64,000 nt of DNA from Collinsella sp. TM10-22 (GCF_003466125.1 NZ_QSOC01000003.1:124001-188000); one strand, 5' to 3'. Positions 44,747 to 53,883 are shown, counted from the first letter of the stretch. The notes: generated by a model not told the origin, from the letters alone. A program made the numbers and translations.

Positions 44747-44932
44747 AAAACATCATCCAATGACGAGAATAATCAGCACGTATTCATTGTAGCTGCCTGC
44801 TCCTGTGAATGCTTGCTGCTGGCGCAAGCTCAAGCGCGCGTCCACATCAAAGTGAATTAAAGTTATGGAGGTGCGAGAGCACACAATTGACGGCCGACAG
44901 CGGGCGCAGAGCCCACGGACGAGGAGGTTTCC

Positions 44933-45904
44933 ATGGCGGATCACAGCATCGTTGCGGTGTTCGGCAGCATGAACATGGACCTTTCGGTGGCGTGCGAGCG
45001 CATGCCGCGCGCGGGCGAGACAGTCGGTGGCAGCGGTTTTATCACCAACGCCGGCGGTAAGGGCGCCAACCAGGCCGTCGCCGCCGCGCGCATGGGTGCG
45101 CACACGTGCATGATTGGCGCTGTTGGGCGCGATACCTTTGGCGATGTGCTCGTGGCGGGGCTTCAGGATGCCGGCGTGGGCGTTGAGTTTGCGACACGTC
45201 TCGATGGCGTGGAGACCGGTACCGCGACTATCATTCGCTGCGAGAGCGATAACCGCATCGTGCTGTCGCCGGGCGCCAACCATGCACTTGCGGGCGAGGA
45301 CGTTGCCCGCGCACTGAGGCGCCTGGTGGCCGACGAGCTCGACGGCGACGCCAGCGAGATTGCCCCGGCTGCCGGAAGCGTCTTTATCGCCCAGGGCGAA
45401 TGTGATCTGATGGCAACGGCCGCGGCGCTCTCTTGCGCTCACGAGCTGGGATTCTATACGATCTTTAACCCGGCACCCGCCTGCGATCTGCCGGCAGGAG
45501 CGTGGCCTGCGGTCGACCTGGTCTGCCCCAACGAGACCGAGTGCCAGGTGCTGACGGGCATTCTGCCCACGGATGATGCGAGTTGCGTCGCCGCGCTCAA
45601 TGCGCTGGTCGACAAGGGCGCCGGGGCTGCGGTCATCACGCTAGGCGGCGCCGGCTCAGTTGCACTTGGCGATGACGGTGAGCTGCTGCGCATGCCGGCG
45701 CTTTCGAGCGAGGTGGTCGACACCACGGCTGCGGGCGATACGTTTATTGGTGCGCTTGCGGCGGCTCGCCTGGAGGGCCTGCCGCTCTTTGAGTGCATGG
45801 CCGCCGGCGCCCGTGCCTCGGCGGTGACGGTGTCACGTTTGGGCGCGCAGCAGTCGATTCCCACGCGTGCCGAAGTTGAGCGCATGTTTGGTTTAGACGA
45901 TTAG
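44933..45904 (+). CDS. rbsK: Ribokinase (PfkB family)
   Basis: A 323-residue sugar kinase with the ribokinase signatures: GSMNMDLSV at 10-18, GGKGANQAVAAARMGA near 42 and the C-terminal DTTAAGDTFIGAL with the catalytic Asp near 264. It phosphorylates ribose or deoxyribose. A nucleoside hydrolase gene follows 27 bases later, so the pair likely salvages ribose from nucleosides. GAGGAGG precedes the start. Confidence 0.88.
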   Translation: MADHSIVAVFGSMNMDLSVACERMPRAGETVGGSGFITNAGGKGANQAVAAARMGAHTCMIGAVGRDTFGDVLVAGLQDAGVGVEFATRLDGVETGTATIIRCESDNRIVLSPGANHALAGEDVARALRRLVADELDGDASEIAPAAGSVFIAQGECDLMATAAALSCAHELGFYTIFNPAPACDLPAGAWPAVDLVCPNETECQVLTGILPTDDASCVAALNALVDKGAGAAVITLGGAGSVALGDDGELLRMPALSSEVVDTTAAGDTFIGALAAARLEGLPLFECMAAGARASAVTVSRLGAQQSIPTRAEVERMFGLDD

Positions 45905-45931
45905 TACAAGACGGAGAAGCGGAGTAGAACT

Positions 45932-46906
45932 ATGGCGATTAAGAAGCTGATCCTTGATCTGGATATGGGTGTGGACGATGCGATGGCGCTTTCCTATGCC
46001 ATCGCGAGCCCCGAGGTGGAGCTCGTGGGCATTACCACGTGCTTTGGCAACGTGCGCGTCGAGCAGTCGGCGCACAACTGCCTGGCGGTGCTCGACCTGT
46101 TGGGTCGTCCCGAGGTGCCGGTGTACCTGGGTGCCGACCGTCCTCTGCAGGCGACCGAGCCCTATACGCCGCCGGCGTCCACCACGCTCATTCACGGTAA
46201 GAACGGCATCGGCGGCGCGAGCGTGCCCGCCTCGCCGTACGAGCCGGTGGGGGCGACGTCGGCCGATGGCAACGCTGCGGTCGATTATCTGATCGATGCC
46301 GCGCGTACCTATGGCCCCGACCTGATCTACGTGGCGACCGGCCCGCTCTCCAACCTGGCGCTTGCCCTGGAGCGCGATGCGGCGGCGATGATGTCCATCG
46401 GCCGCGTGGTCGTGATGGGCGGTGCGCTCACCGTGCCCGGCAACGTGAGCGCGGGCGCCGAGGCCAACATAGCAAGCGACCCCGAGGCCGCCGACGCCGT
46501 GCTGCGCTCGGGCCGCAAGCTCACTATGGTGGGTCTGGATGTGACGCATCGCGTGGTGCTCACGCGTCGCGATATTGCCGGCTGGACGGGCTCGGGCACC
46601 ATGGCGGGCTGCGCATTTGCGAGCATGGTCGAGCACTATATTGGCTCGTACGAGATGAACGCACCCTACCTGGGCGGCTGCGCACTGCACGATCCGCTGG
46701 CGGTTGCCGTGGCGATTGACCCCACGCTTGTGGGTGCGCTCGGCTGTAACCTGCGCGTCGACCTGCTGGGCGAGTACCGCGGCCGCACCATCTGCGACGA
46801 GCACCGCCTGTCCGATCCGGACAAGAGCGCGCTTGTGGCGCTGACCGTCGACGCCCCGCGCTTCCTCGCGGAGTTTAAGGCGCGTATGGCCCGCGTCCTA
46901 GGTTAA
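45932..46906 (+). CDS. Inosine-uridine preferring nucleoside hydrolase
   Basis: A 324-residue nucleoside hydrolase with the Asp cluster at the N terminus (LDLDMGVDDAMAL) that binds Ca2+ and ribose, and the late HDPLAVAV motif with the conserved His and Asp. It splits nucleosides to base and ribose, which the ribokinase encoded upstream can phosphorylate. Base preference cannot be read from the sequence. Confidence 0.9.
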   Translation: MAIKKLILDLDMGVDDAMALSYAIASPEVELVGITTCFGNVRVEQSAHNCLAVLDLLGRPEVPVYLGADRPLQATEPYTPPASTTLIHGKNGIGGASVPASPYEPVGATSADGNAAVDYLIDAARTYGPDLIYVATGPLSNLALALERDAAAMMSIGRVVVMGGALTVPGNVSAGAEANIASDPEAADAVLRSGRKLTMVGLDVTHRVVLTRRDIAGWTGSGTMAGCAFASMVEHYIGSYEMNAPYLGGCALHDPLAVAVAIDPTLVGALGCNLRVDLLGEYRGRTICDEHRLSDPDKSALVALTVDAPRFLAEFKARMARVLG

Positions 46907-46917
46907 ATGTTTTTCAC

Positions 46918-46942
46918 GCCCCGTCCCAAATTAGCTACCGAG
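46918..46942. repeat. 25-base word shared with the luxS upstream region
   Basis: GCCCCGTCCCAAATTAGCTACCGAG here matches 53216-53240 at 23 of 25 positions. At the second site it forms one arm of a long inverted repeat ahead of luxS; here only one arm is present, just after the nucleoside hydrolase stop. Confidence 0.7.
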
Positions 46943-46980
46943 TAAATGTGCCCGTTGGGGGAATAGTCGCACCACTTCGC

Positions 46981-47028
46981 TTGACAACAGGCTAAACTAG
47001 CTATTAAACATTTACTATTCTGTTTAGA
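46981..47028 (+). promoter_or_regulatory. Promoter and operator of the LacI-type gene
   Basis: TTGACA at 46981-46986 and a -10-like TATTAA or TTAAAC around 47002-47009 are followed at once by TTTACTATTCTGTTTAGA (47011-47028). The exact reverse complement of that 18-base word lies at 48291-48308, ahead of the isomerase operon. A shared 18-mer at both units points to the operator of the LacI protein, placed to block its own promoter. Confidence 0.65.
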
Positions 47029-47109
47029 TTGAATTTGCGGTCGTTTAGTTGTCGAGTCACGGGGCGGTCAGGCCACGTTGCTCGACCGCGACCGTTACTA
47101 GGGGGAACA

Positions 47110-48120
47110 ATGGCTAAAGCAAGTGTTCGCGAGATCAGCCGCATCACCGGTTTTTCGCCTGCGACTGTGTCCAACGCGCTCAACCGCAAGCGCAGCGTGA
47201 GCGAGGAGACCGCCAAGGTCATCCTGGAGTGCGCGCAATCGCTCGGCTACCAGCAATCGACACAGCTCGAGAGCATTCAGTTTGTGCTCGCGCGCAAGAC
47301 GGGCGCCATCCTGGACGAGAGCACCTTTCACCCCGCGGTCATCGAGGGCGTGGAGCGCCAGGCGCGTCGCCACGGCATGAGCACGAGCTTTGTCTCGCTC
47401 GACTTTAGCGACTTGAACGCCGTGCGCCCGCAGGTCGAGGGCCTTATCGCCGACCCGGCTGCCGCCATCGTGCTGATGGGCACCGAGTTGGGTGAGGAAG
47501 ATTATGCCTTGTTCGCCAACACTGCCGCCCACCTGATCGTGCTCGACGGCTGGAGCGACCGCCAGTACTTTGATGCTGTAGTCATTGCCAACACCGATTC
47601 GGTGCTGCGTGCCGTGGATTACCTTATCGAGAAGGGTCACAAGCAAATTGGCTACCTAGCAGGCGACCTTCGCATCCGCAACTTTAAGGATCGCGAGCGC
47701 GGCTATCGCCAAGCGCTAGAGGACGCGGGCCTTGACGCCAATCCGACATGGCGCGTCACGCTGGGAACCACGCTCGAGGGCGCTTATCGCGACATGGGCG
47801 CGTGGCTCGACAGCATCTCGCGCGACGACCTGCCGACGGCTTTCTTTGCCGAGAACGACGTGCTTGCCGTGGGCGCCATGCGCGCGCTGAGCGAACACGG
47901 CGTACGCGTGCCCGAGGATGTCTCGATCATCGGCTTTGACGACCTGTCTCTGGGCGCCTTCTCAAACCCGCCGCTCACCACGGTGCACGTTCCCAAGCAC
48001 GAGGTGGGCGAGATCGCGGTGCGCCGACTGGTGGGCAACATCCGCAATCCCAAGAGCTATACCTGCAAGACGGCCGTATCGACGTATTTTGTCGAGCGCC
48101 AGAGCGTGCGCGAAATCTAG
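47110..48120 (+). CDS. LacI-family transcriptional repressor
   Basis: A 336-residue regulator: the HTH and hinge helix span residues 1-57 (VREISRITGFSPATVSNALN), then a periplasmic-binding-type sugar domain. I use the ATG at 47110 because AGGGGGAA lies upstream and the HTH begins directly. It probably senses the pentose or a derivative handled by the next operon and represses both itself and that operon through the shared 18-base site. Confidence 0.92.
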   Translation: MAKASVREISRITGFSPATVSNALNRKRSVSEETAKVILECAQSLGYQQSTQLESIQFVLARKTGAILDESTFHPAVIEGVERQARRHGMSTSFVSLDFSDLNAVRPQVEGLIADPAAAIVLMGTELGEEDYALFANTAAHLIVLDGWSDRQYFDAVVIANTDSVLRAVDYLIEKGHKQIGYLAGDLRIRNFKDRERGYRQALEDAGLDANPTWRVTLGTTLEGAYRDMGAWLDSISRDDLPTAFFAENDVLAVGAMRALSEHGVRVPEDVSIIGFDDLSLGAFSNPPLTTVHVPKHEVGEIAVRRLVGNIRNPKSYTCKTAVSTYFVERQSVREI

Positions 48121-48183
48121 GCGAAGGCAGCATCGCTCGCGGCGCGTCAAAGCGCGCGAGGGCAGTAAGTGCAACACCGTTCA

Positions 48184-48211
48184 AAAGGGGGGTCCTTCGG
48201 GACCCTTTTTT
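48184..48211 (+). terminator. Terminator after the LacI-type gene
   Basis: AAAAGGGGGGTCC and GGACCC with a short TTCG loop are followed by seven T. A classic strong terminator. Confidence 0.92.
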
Positions 48212-48290
48212 GTTCTCCTTGTATGTTCAGTTTGTTTACATACCGTTTAGGCTTATTTCTCTACCGCCTGTGGGTATTTCGCGCTAAACT

Positions 48291-48315
48291 TCTAAACAGA
48301 ATAGTAAAACATTTA
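48291..48315 (+). promoter_or_regulatory. Operator candidate of the isomerase-transketolase operon
   Basis: TCTAAACAGAATAGTAAA (48291-48308) is the reverse complement of the site before the LacI gene, and AAACATTTA (48307-48315) also recurs there (47006-47014). Several further TGTTTAC-like words lie at 48230-48350, so more than one repressor site is possible. Confidence 0.6.
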
Positions 48316-48377
48316 GTAAACAGAACAAAACGAAACAATCGTCTGTTTACTGAACATGTGACTAGGGGAGGACGTAC

Positions 48378-49778
48378 ATGGATAAGATCAAGCTCGGCTT
48401 TGTGCCCACGCGCCGAAGCATTTTTAGCGCGCCGGACGCGATCAAGTATCGCGGCCTGACGGCTGATCGCCTGCGCGAGATCGGCGTCGACATTGTGGAC
48501 ATCGACGACATCAACGACGAGGGACTGCTGTTTGACGACAGCCATATCGAGCCTATCGTCAAGAAGTTCCGCGCCGAGGGCGTTGACGGCATCATGCTGT
48601 GCCACGCCAACTTTGGCACCGAGTACGTTTGCGCCCGCCTTGCCCGTGAGCTCGGCCTGCCCGTGCTGCTGTGGGGCCCGCGCGACGAGCGCCCCGAGCC
48701 CGACGGCACCCGCCTGCGCGACAGCCAGTGTGGCCTGTTCGCGACCGGCAAGGTCCTGCGCCGCTTCCAGGTTCCCTTTACCTATATGACCAACTGCCGC
48801 CTGACCGACCCCGAGTTCGAGCGCGGCGTCTGGGACTTCCTGGCCGTGTGCAACGTGGTCAAGACCTTCAAGCACACTCGCATCCTGCAGATGGCCACCC
48901 GTCCGTTCGACTTCTGGTCCACTATGTGCAACGAGGGCGAGCTGCTCGAGAAGTTCAATATTCAGCTTTCGCCCATCCCCATGACCGAACTTGTTCAGGC
49001 CGTGCGCGACGCCCAGGCCGACGAGCAGGCCATGGCCGCCATGCTTGCCCACATCAACGATAGCTTTGAGATCTGCATTCCCGAGGACAAGGTCCCCGCG
49101 GTCGCAGGGCTTGCTATCGCCATGAAGCGCCTGGTCGATAAGTACGGCTGCAACGCCGGCGCCATCCAGTGCTGGAACGCCCTGCAGGACGAGCTGGGCA
49201 TTATGCCCTGCGCCGCCAACGCCATCCTCAATGAGATGGGTATCCCCGTCGTGTGCGAGACCGATATCCACGGCGCCATTACCGCGCTGATGGTCGAGGC
49301 CGCCGACCTGGGCCGTCACCGCGGCATGTTCGCCGACTGGACCGTGCGCCATCCCGATAACGAGAACGGTGAGCTGCTGCAGCACTGCGGCCCCTGGCCC
49401 TGCAGCTGCGCGGCTGTCAAGCCCAAGCTCACCTACCCACTGGCTTTCGATCACCCCGGCGCACTGACGGCCGAGGCCAAGCACGGCGACCTCACCCTTG
49501 CCCGCTTTGATGGCGACAACGGCGAGTATTCGCTGCTGCTCGGCAACGCCCGCGGCATCGACGGGCCGGCCGGCATGGGCACCTACCTGTGGGTTGAGGT
49601 CGACAACCTCAAGCGCCTCGAGGCCAAGATCGTCGAGGGCCCCTACATTCACCACTGCGTCGCCATTCACGCCAACGTGGTACCGGTGCTCTACGAGGCG
49701 TGCAAGTACATTGGCATCCAGCCCGACTTGTACGACCCGATTGAAGAAGACGTCAAAGCCTACCTGCGAGGAGAGTAG
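48378..49778 (+). CDS. L-fucose/L-arabinose isomerase family protein
   Basis: A 466-residue protein of the L-fucose isomerase-like superfamily (aldose-ketose isomerase with a metal site in the C-terminal half). It should convert an aldopentose or 6-deoxyhexose to the ketose; the exact sugar is not clear. It leads an operon with the two transketolase halves and a ketose-type kinase. AGGGGAGG precedes the start. Confidence 0.83.
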   Translation: MDKIKLGFVPTRRSIFSAPDAIKYRGLTADRLREIGVDIVDIDDINDEGLLFDDSHIEPIVKKFRAEGVDGIMLCHANFGTEYVCARLARELGLPVLLWGPRDERPEPDGTRLRDSQCGLFATGKVLRRFQVPFTYMTNCRLTDPEFERGVWDFLAVCNVVKTFKHTRILQMATRPFDFWSTMCNEGELLEKFNIQLSPIPMTELVQAVRDAQADEQAMAAMLAHINDSFEICIPEDKVPAVAGLAIAMKRLVDKYGCNAGAIQCWNALQDELGIMPCAANAILNEMGIPVVCETDIHGAITALMVEAADLGRHRGMFADWTVRHPDNENGELLQHCGPWPCSCAAVKPKLTYPLAFDHPGALTAEAKHGDLTLARFDGDNGEYSLLLGNARGIDGPAGMGTYLWVEVDNLKRLEAKIVEGPYIHHCVAIHANVVPVLYEACKYIGIQPDLYDPIEEDVKAYLRGE

Positions 49779-49780
49779 AA

Positions 49781-50617
49781 ATGGCAACTATCGAAGAGCT
49801 TGAGTCCCTGCGTTGGGATCTTCGCCGCGATTGCGTCGATATCATCATGGCTGGCGCCGGCGGCCACATCGGCGGCGACATGTCGGTGATCGACGCCCTC
49901 ATGACCCTCTATGCCAACCACCTCAACATTTCGCCCGAGACCGTCGACGACCCCAACCGCGACCGCTTTGTGCTCTCTAAGGGCCACGCCATGGAGGCCT
50001 ACTACGCGGTGCTGTGCCACGAGGGCTATCTGGACCTCGATGACGTCAAGGCCCGCTTCTCCAAGTTCGGCAGCCCCTACATCGGCCATCCCAACAATAA
50101 ACTCAAGGGCATCGAGATGAACTCCGGCTCGCTCGGTCACGGCCTGCCCGTGGCGGTGGGTATGGCGCTCGCCGGCAAGATGGACGGTCGCGACTACCGC
50201 GTCTACACCATCATGGGCGACGGCGAGCTTGCCGAGGGCTCGGTCTGGGAAGGCGCCATGAGCGGCGGCAACTACCAGCTCGATAACCTGTGCGCGCTCG
50301 TGGACCGCAACCGCCTGCAGATCAGTGGCAGCACCGAGGACGTCATGAAGCAGGATTCGCAGGAGGAGCGCTGGGCCGCCTTCGGCTGGAACGTGCTGTC
50401 CATTCCGGGCAACGACGTCCAAGCCATCGATGCCGCGCTGACGTTGGCCACCGAGACCAAGGGCAAGCCCACGGTCATCATCCTCAACACGGTGAAGGGC
50501 TATGGCTCGCCCGTTATGGAGGACAAGGCCGCCTGGCATCATCACCTGCCCAACGATGAGGAATATGCCCAGATCATCGCCGATTTCGCTGCTCATAAGG
50601 AGGCCATCAATGGCTAA
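49781..50617 (+). CDS. Transketolase, N-terminal (thiamine diphosphate-binding) subunit
   Basis: A 278-residue half-transketolase with the TPP motif GDGELAEGSVWEGAM near 146 running to an Asn (NRLQ) near 177, and the start signature GHIGGDMSVIDAL. It works as a split enzyme with the product of the next gene, whose start lies inside its last eight bases. It starts two bases after the isomerase stop. Confidence 0.93.
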   Translation: MATIEELESLRWDLRRDCVDIIMAGAGGHIGGDMSVIDALMTLYANHLNISPETVDDPNRDRFVLSKGHAMEAYYAVLCHEGYLDLDDVKARFSKFGSPYIGHPNNKLKGIEMNSGSLGHGLPVAVGMALAGKMDGRDYRVYTIMGDGELAEGSVWEGAMSGGNYQLDNLCALVDRNRLQISGSTEDVMKQDSQEERWAAFGWNVLSIPGNDVQAIDAALTLATETKGKPTVIILNTVKGYGSPVMEDKAAWHHHLPNDEEYAQIIADFAAHKEAING

Positions 50618-51551
50618 CAAGATCGCCAACCGCAAGGTTATCTGCGACACGCTGCTCGAGGCCGCGAAGACCGATAAGGACATCGTCGTCCTGTGCTCCG
50701 ACTCCCGCGGCTCCGCATCGCTCACGCCGTTCTTTGATCAGTATCCCCAGCAGTCCGTCGAGGTCGGCATCGCCGAGCAGGACCTGGTGAGCATCGCCGC
50801 CGGCATGGCTTCGTGCGGCAAGAAGGCCTGGGCCGCCTCGCCGGCGTCCTTTGTGACCACGCGTTCGTATGAGCAGTGCAAGGTCGATGTCTCGTACTCC
50901 AACACCAACGTTAAGCTCATCGGTATCTCGGGCGGCGTGTCCTACGGCGCCTTGGGCATGAGCCATCACTCCGCGCAGGATATCGCTGCCATGAGCGCGA
51001 TTCCCAACATGCGCGTATATCTGCCGAGCGATCGTTTCCAGACTGCCGAGCTCGTGCGCGCCCTGGTTGCCGACAACAAGCCGGCCTACATCCGCGTGGG
51101 CCGCAACCCGGTCGAGGACGTGTATACCGAGGACGAGTGCCCGTTCCAGATGGATCGCGCCACCTGGGTGCGTCGTGGCACCGATGTGACGATTGTCGCC
51201 ACCGGTGAGATGGTCCGCCATGCCGTGGACGCCGCCGACCTGCTGGCCGAGCAGGGTATCTCCGCTACCGTGCTCGACATGTACTGCGTCAAGCCGCTCG
51301 ACGCCGAGGCCGTAATTGAGGCCGCCGGTGCCACGCGCGCCGTCGTGACCGTCGAGGAGCACAGCCCCTTTGGCGGCTTGGGCTCCATGGTCGCGCAGGT
51401 CGTGGGCGAGCATTGCCCTCGTCCGGTTAAGTGTCTGAGCCTGCCCGACGCGCCGGTCATCACCGGCACGAGTCCCGAGGTCTTTGCGCACTATGGCCTG
51501 ACGGGTGCCGGAATCGCGCAGACCGTCGCCGAGTTCCTTCCCGCAGAGTAA
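50610..51551 (+). CDS. Transketolase, C-terminal subunit
   Basis: A 313-residue partner with the pyrimidine-binding and C-terminal domains (catalytic Glu in VGIAEQDLVS near 54). The start at 50610 follows AAGGAGG and overlaps the N-terminal subunit by eight bases, ensuring coupled synthesis. Together they exchange two-carbon units between sugar phosphates, linking the pentose made by this operon to glycolysis. Confidence 0.93.
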   Translation: MANKIANRKVICDTLLEAAKTDKDIVVLCSDSRGSASLTPFFDQYPQQSVEVGIAEQDLVSIAAGMASCGKKAWAASPASFVTTRSYEQCKVDVSYSNTNVKLIGISGGVSYGALGMSHHSAQDIAAMSAIPNMRVYLPSDRFQTAELVRALVADNKPAYIRVGRNPVEDVYTEDECPFQMDRATWVRRGTDVTIVATGEMVRHAVDAADLLAEQGISATVLDMYCVKPLDAEAVIEAAGATRAVVTVEEHSPFGGLGSMVAQVVGEHCPRPVKCLSLPDAPVITGTSPEVFAHYGLTGAGIAQTVAEFLPAE

Positions 51552-51554
51552 TTG

Positions 51555-51589
51555 GAATGTGACAAAGGGACAGTCCCTTTGTCACATTC
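51555..51589. repeat. Perfect 16-bp palindrome before the FGGY kinase gene
   Basis: GAATGTGACAAAGGGA (51555-51570) and its exact complement (51574-51589) enclose loop CAG. The stem ends just before the ribosome site AAAGGGG of the kinase. No T run follows. Confidence 0.8.
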
Positions 51590-51607
51590 ATTTTGAAAGG
51601 GGTGGCC

Positions 51608-53098
51608 ATGGGCCGCTACATCATCGGAATCGATCAATCCACGCAGGGCACCAAGGCGCTGCTGGTGGACGAGGGCGGCCATCTGATTCATCGTGCCGAC
51701 CGCGCGCATCGCCAGATCGTCAACGAGGCCGGCTGGGTGAGCCATGATCCGGCCGAGATCGCGGCCAACGTTCTGGCCGTGGCGCGCGCCGTGGTGGAGG
51801 AGACCGGGGTCGACCCGGCCGACGTCGCCGGCATTGGCATTTCCAACCAGCGTGAGACCACCGTTGCCTGGAACCGTGCGACGGGCGAGCCGCTGTGCGA
51901 CGCCGTGGTGTGGCAGTGCGCCCGCGCCCGTGAACTGTGTGACGAGCTGGCCGCCCGCGAGGGCGTGACCGAGCTGGTGCGCGACACGACAGGTCTGGTG
52001 CTCTCGCCCTACTATCCGGCGGGCAAGATGGCTTGGATCCTCGCGAACGTTCCGGCGGCTGCCGAGGCCGCGGCGGCGGGCGAGCTGTGTCTGGGCACCA
52101 TCGATACTTGGGTGGTCTGGACGCTCACGGGCGGCGCGGAGTTCCGCTGCGACTGGTCCAATGCCAGCCGCACGCAGCTCTTCGACCTGCGCCGTGGCTG
52201 TTGGAGCGAGCCGGTGTGCGAGGCCTTTGGCATTGATCCGGCGTGCTTGCCGCAGGTGACCGATTCCGACGGCCTGTTCGGCACAACGGACCTGGGCGGC
52301 TTTTTGCCGGCCCCCGTGCCGGTGCACGGCGTGCTGGGCGACAGCCATGCGGCCCTGTTTGCGCAAGGCTGCCACAGCCGCGGCATGGCCAAGGCGACCT
52401 ATGGCACCGGCAGCTCGGTCATGATGAACGTCGGCGACGAGTTTGTCGCGAGCTCGCAGGGGCTTTCGAGCTCGCTTGCATGGCGTATGAACGGCGTGAC
52501 CGAGTATGTGCTCGAGGGCAACGTGAGCTACGCCGGCGCCGTCAAGACCTGGCTGCGCGACGACCTGGAGCTCATCAACAACCCCGAGGAGGTCACCGAC
52601 CTGTGCTACGCCGCCAATCCGGCGAGCCGCGTCTACTTTGTGCCGGCGTTTACCGGCCTGGGCGCGCCGCACTGGGCAAGTGATGCCGAGGGCTGCGTCT
52701 TTGGCATGACGCGCACCACGGGTCGCGCGGAGTTCGTAAAGGCCGCCGATGAGTCGATCGCCTATCAGATCTTCGACGTCATTGATGCGATGGTCGAGGA
52801 TTCGGGCGCCGCACTGGCCGAGCTTCGTGTTGACGGCGGCCCCACGCGCGATGCGTACCTGATGCAGTTTGAGAGCGACTTGGTCGGCTCGCCCATCCGC
52901 ATTGCGAGCAATGACGAGATGAGCGGTCTGGGCGCAGCTTGGGCCTGCGGCATTGCGCTGGGCATGTACGCGCGCGATGTCGTTGACGTCTATGGCGCCC
53001 GCGGCATCGTGGAGCCCACCATGTCCGTCGACGAGCGCGCCAAAAAGATCGCCGGCTGGCGCCACGCCGTCGACGCTACAATCGCTTACACGGCCTAG
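51608..53098 (+). CDS. FGGY-family carbohydrate kinase
   Basis: A 496-residue kinase of the FGGY fold. The N-terminal phosphate loop is GIDQSTQGTKALLVD, the catalytic Asp region is around residues 235-245 and the C-terminal adenosine motif is GLGAAWACG near 445. It has features between glycerol kinase and xylulokinase, so the substrate is open; in this operon a ketose from the isomerase is the likely one. The start is ATG at 51608 behind AAAGGGG. It is preceded by a perfect hairpin that may reduce its expression relative to the upstream genes. Confidence 0.85.
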   Translation: MGRYIIGIDQSTQGTKALLVDEGGHLIHRADRAHRQIVNEAGWVSHDPAEIAANVLAVARAVVEETGVDPADVAGIGISNQRETTVAWNRATGEPLCDAVVWQCARARELCDELAAREGVTELVRDTTGLVLSPYYPAGKMAWILANVPAAAEAAAAGELCLGTIDTWVVWTLTGGAEFRCDWSNASRTQLFDLRRGCWSEPVCEAFGIDPACLPQVTDSDGLFGTTDLGGFLPAPVPVHGVLGDSHAALFAQGCHSRGMAKATYGTGSSVMMNVGDEFVASSQGLSSSLAWRMNGVTEYVLEGNVSYAGAVKTWLRDDLELINNPEEVTDLCYAANPASRVYFVPAFTGLGAPHWASDAEGCVFGMTRTTGRAEFVKAADESIAYQIFDVIDAMVEDSGAALAELRVDGGPTRDAYLMQFESDLVGSPIRIASNDEMSGLGAAWACGIALGMYARDVVDVYGARGIVEPTMSVDERAKKIAGWRHAVDATIAYTA

Positions 53099-53111
53099 AA
53101 TGATTTTTCTG

Positions 53112-53144
53112 GGACGGGGATTAAAAACTCAGTGATCCCCGTCC
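53112..53144. terminator. Hairpin after the FGGY kinase gene
   Basis: GGACGGGGAT (53112-53121) pairs with ATCCCCGTCC (53135-53144). The T run lies on the left (TTTTTCT) but not on the right, so termination on the + strand is uncertain. Confidence 0.45.
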
Positions 53145-53155
53145 TAGGCAGCTTA

Positions 53156-53228
53156 TTTGGGACGGGGCTTTTTTGACTGGTATGATTGGTGCGACCATTC
53201 GAACCAGCTAAAAGAGCCCCGTCCCAAA
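53156..53228. repeat. Inverted repeat ahead of luxS
   Basis: The 26-base arms 53156-53181 and 53203-53228 (outer word TTTGGGACGGGGCT) match at 23 of 26. It ends 23 bases before the luxS start. The right arm and following bases recur at 46918-46942. Confidence 0.75.
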
Positions 53229-53250
53229 TTGACTACCGAGAGGATCTGCC

Positions 53251-53739
53251 ATGGAGCGCATCGCCAGCTTTTCCGTTGACCATCTGCTGCTTGAGCCCGG
53301 CGTGTATGTGAGCCGCATCGACCGCGATCCGGCGACCGGTGCTGCCGTCACCACGTTTGACTTGCGCCTGACCACGCCCAACAAAGAGCCGGTCATGAAC
53401 ACGGCCGAGTGCCACACCATTGAGCATCTGGGCGCCACCTTCCTTCGCAACCATGCCGAGTGGTCGAGCCGCATTGTCTACTTTGGTCCCATGGGCTGCC
53501 GCACGGGCTTTTACCTCGTCGTATTTGGCGAAGTGACGAGCGAGGAAATCTTGCCGCTCGTGCGTGAGCTGTTCGAGTTTGTCGCCGACTTTGAGGGCGA
53601 TATCCCCGGCGCTGCTCCCGAGGAGTGCGGCAACTACCTGGACCAGAACCTCCCCATGGCCAACTGGCGTGCGCGCCGTTATCTCGACCGCGACCTGGCC
53701 GATATCGACGAGAAGCACCTGCACTATCAGCAGGCGTAA
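53251..53739 (+). CDS. luxS: S-ribosylhomocysteine lyase
   Basis: A 162-residue LuxS. Metal ligands are clear: HTIEH near residue 54 and Cys in PEECGNYL near 129. It converts S-ribosylhomocysteine to homocysteine and the precursor of autoinducer-2, as part of the activated methyl cycle. It is a single gene between an inverted repeat and a terminator. Confidence 0.96.
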   Translation: MERIASFSVDHLLLEPGVYVSRIDRDPATGAAVTTFDLRLTTPNKEPVMNTAECHTIEHLGATFLRNHAEWSSRIVYFGPMGCRTGFYLVVFGEVTSEEILPLVRELFEFVADFEGDIPGAAPEECGNYLDQNLPMANWRARRYLDRDLADIDEKHLHYQQA

Positions 53740-53768
53740 GGGCTTTATCGCCCAAAACGCGCGCATTG

Positions 53769-53799
53769 GGCGCCTTCGCTTATGCGGGGGCGCCTTTTT
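53769..53799 (+). terminator. Terminator after luxS
   Basis: GGCGCC (53769-53774) pairs with GGCGCC (53789-53794) around a short loop, followed by TTTTT. Confidence 0.85.
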
Positions 53800-53883
53800 G
53801 TTGAGTGGTCGGGATGGGCGTTCAAAATCGCTTATGTTTGTTCTAGAATGTTCGTATTGTCACATAAACGAACAGGAGCGAAC

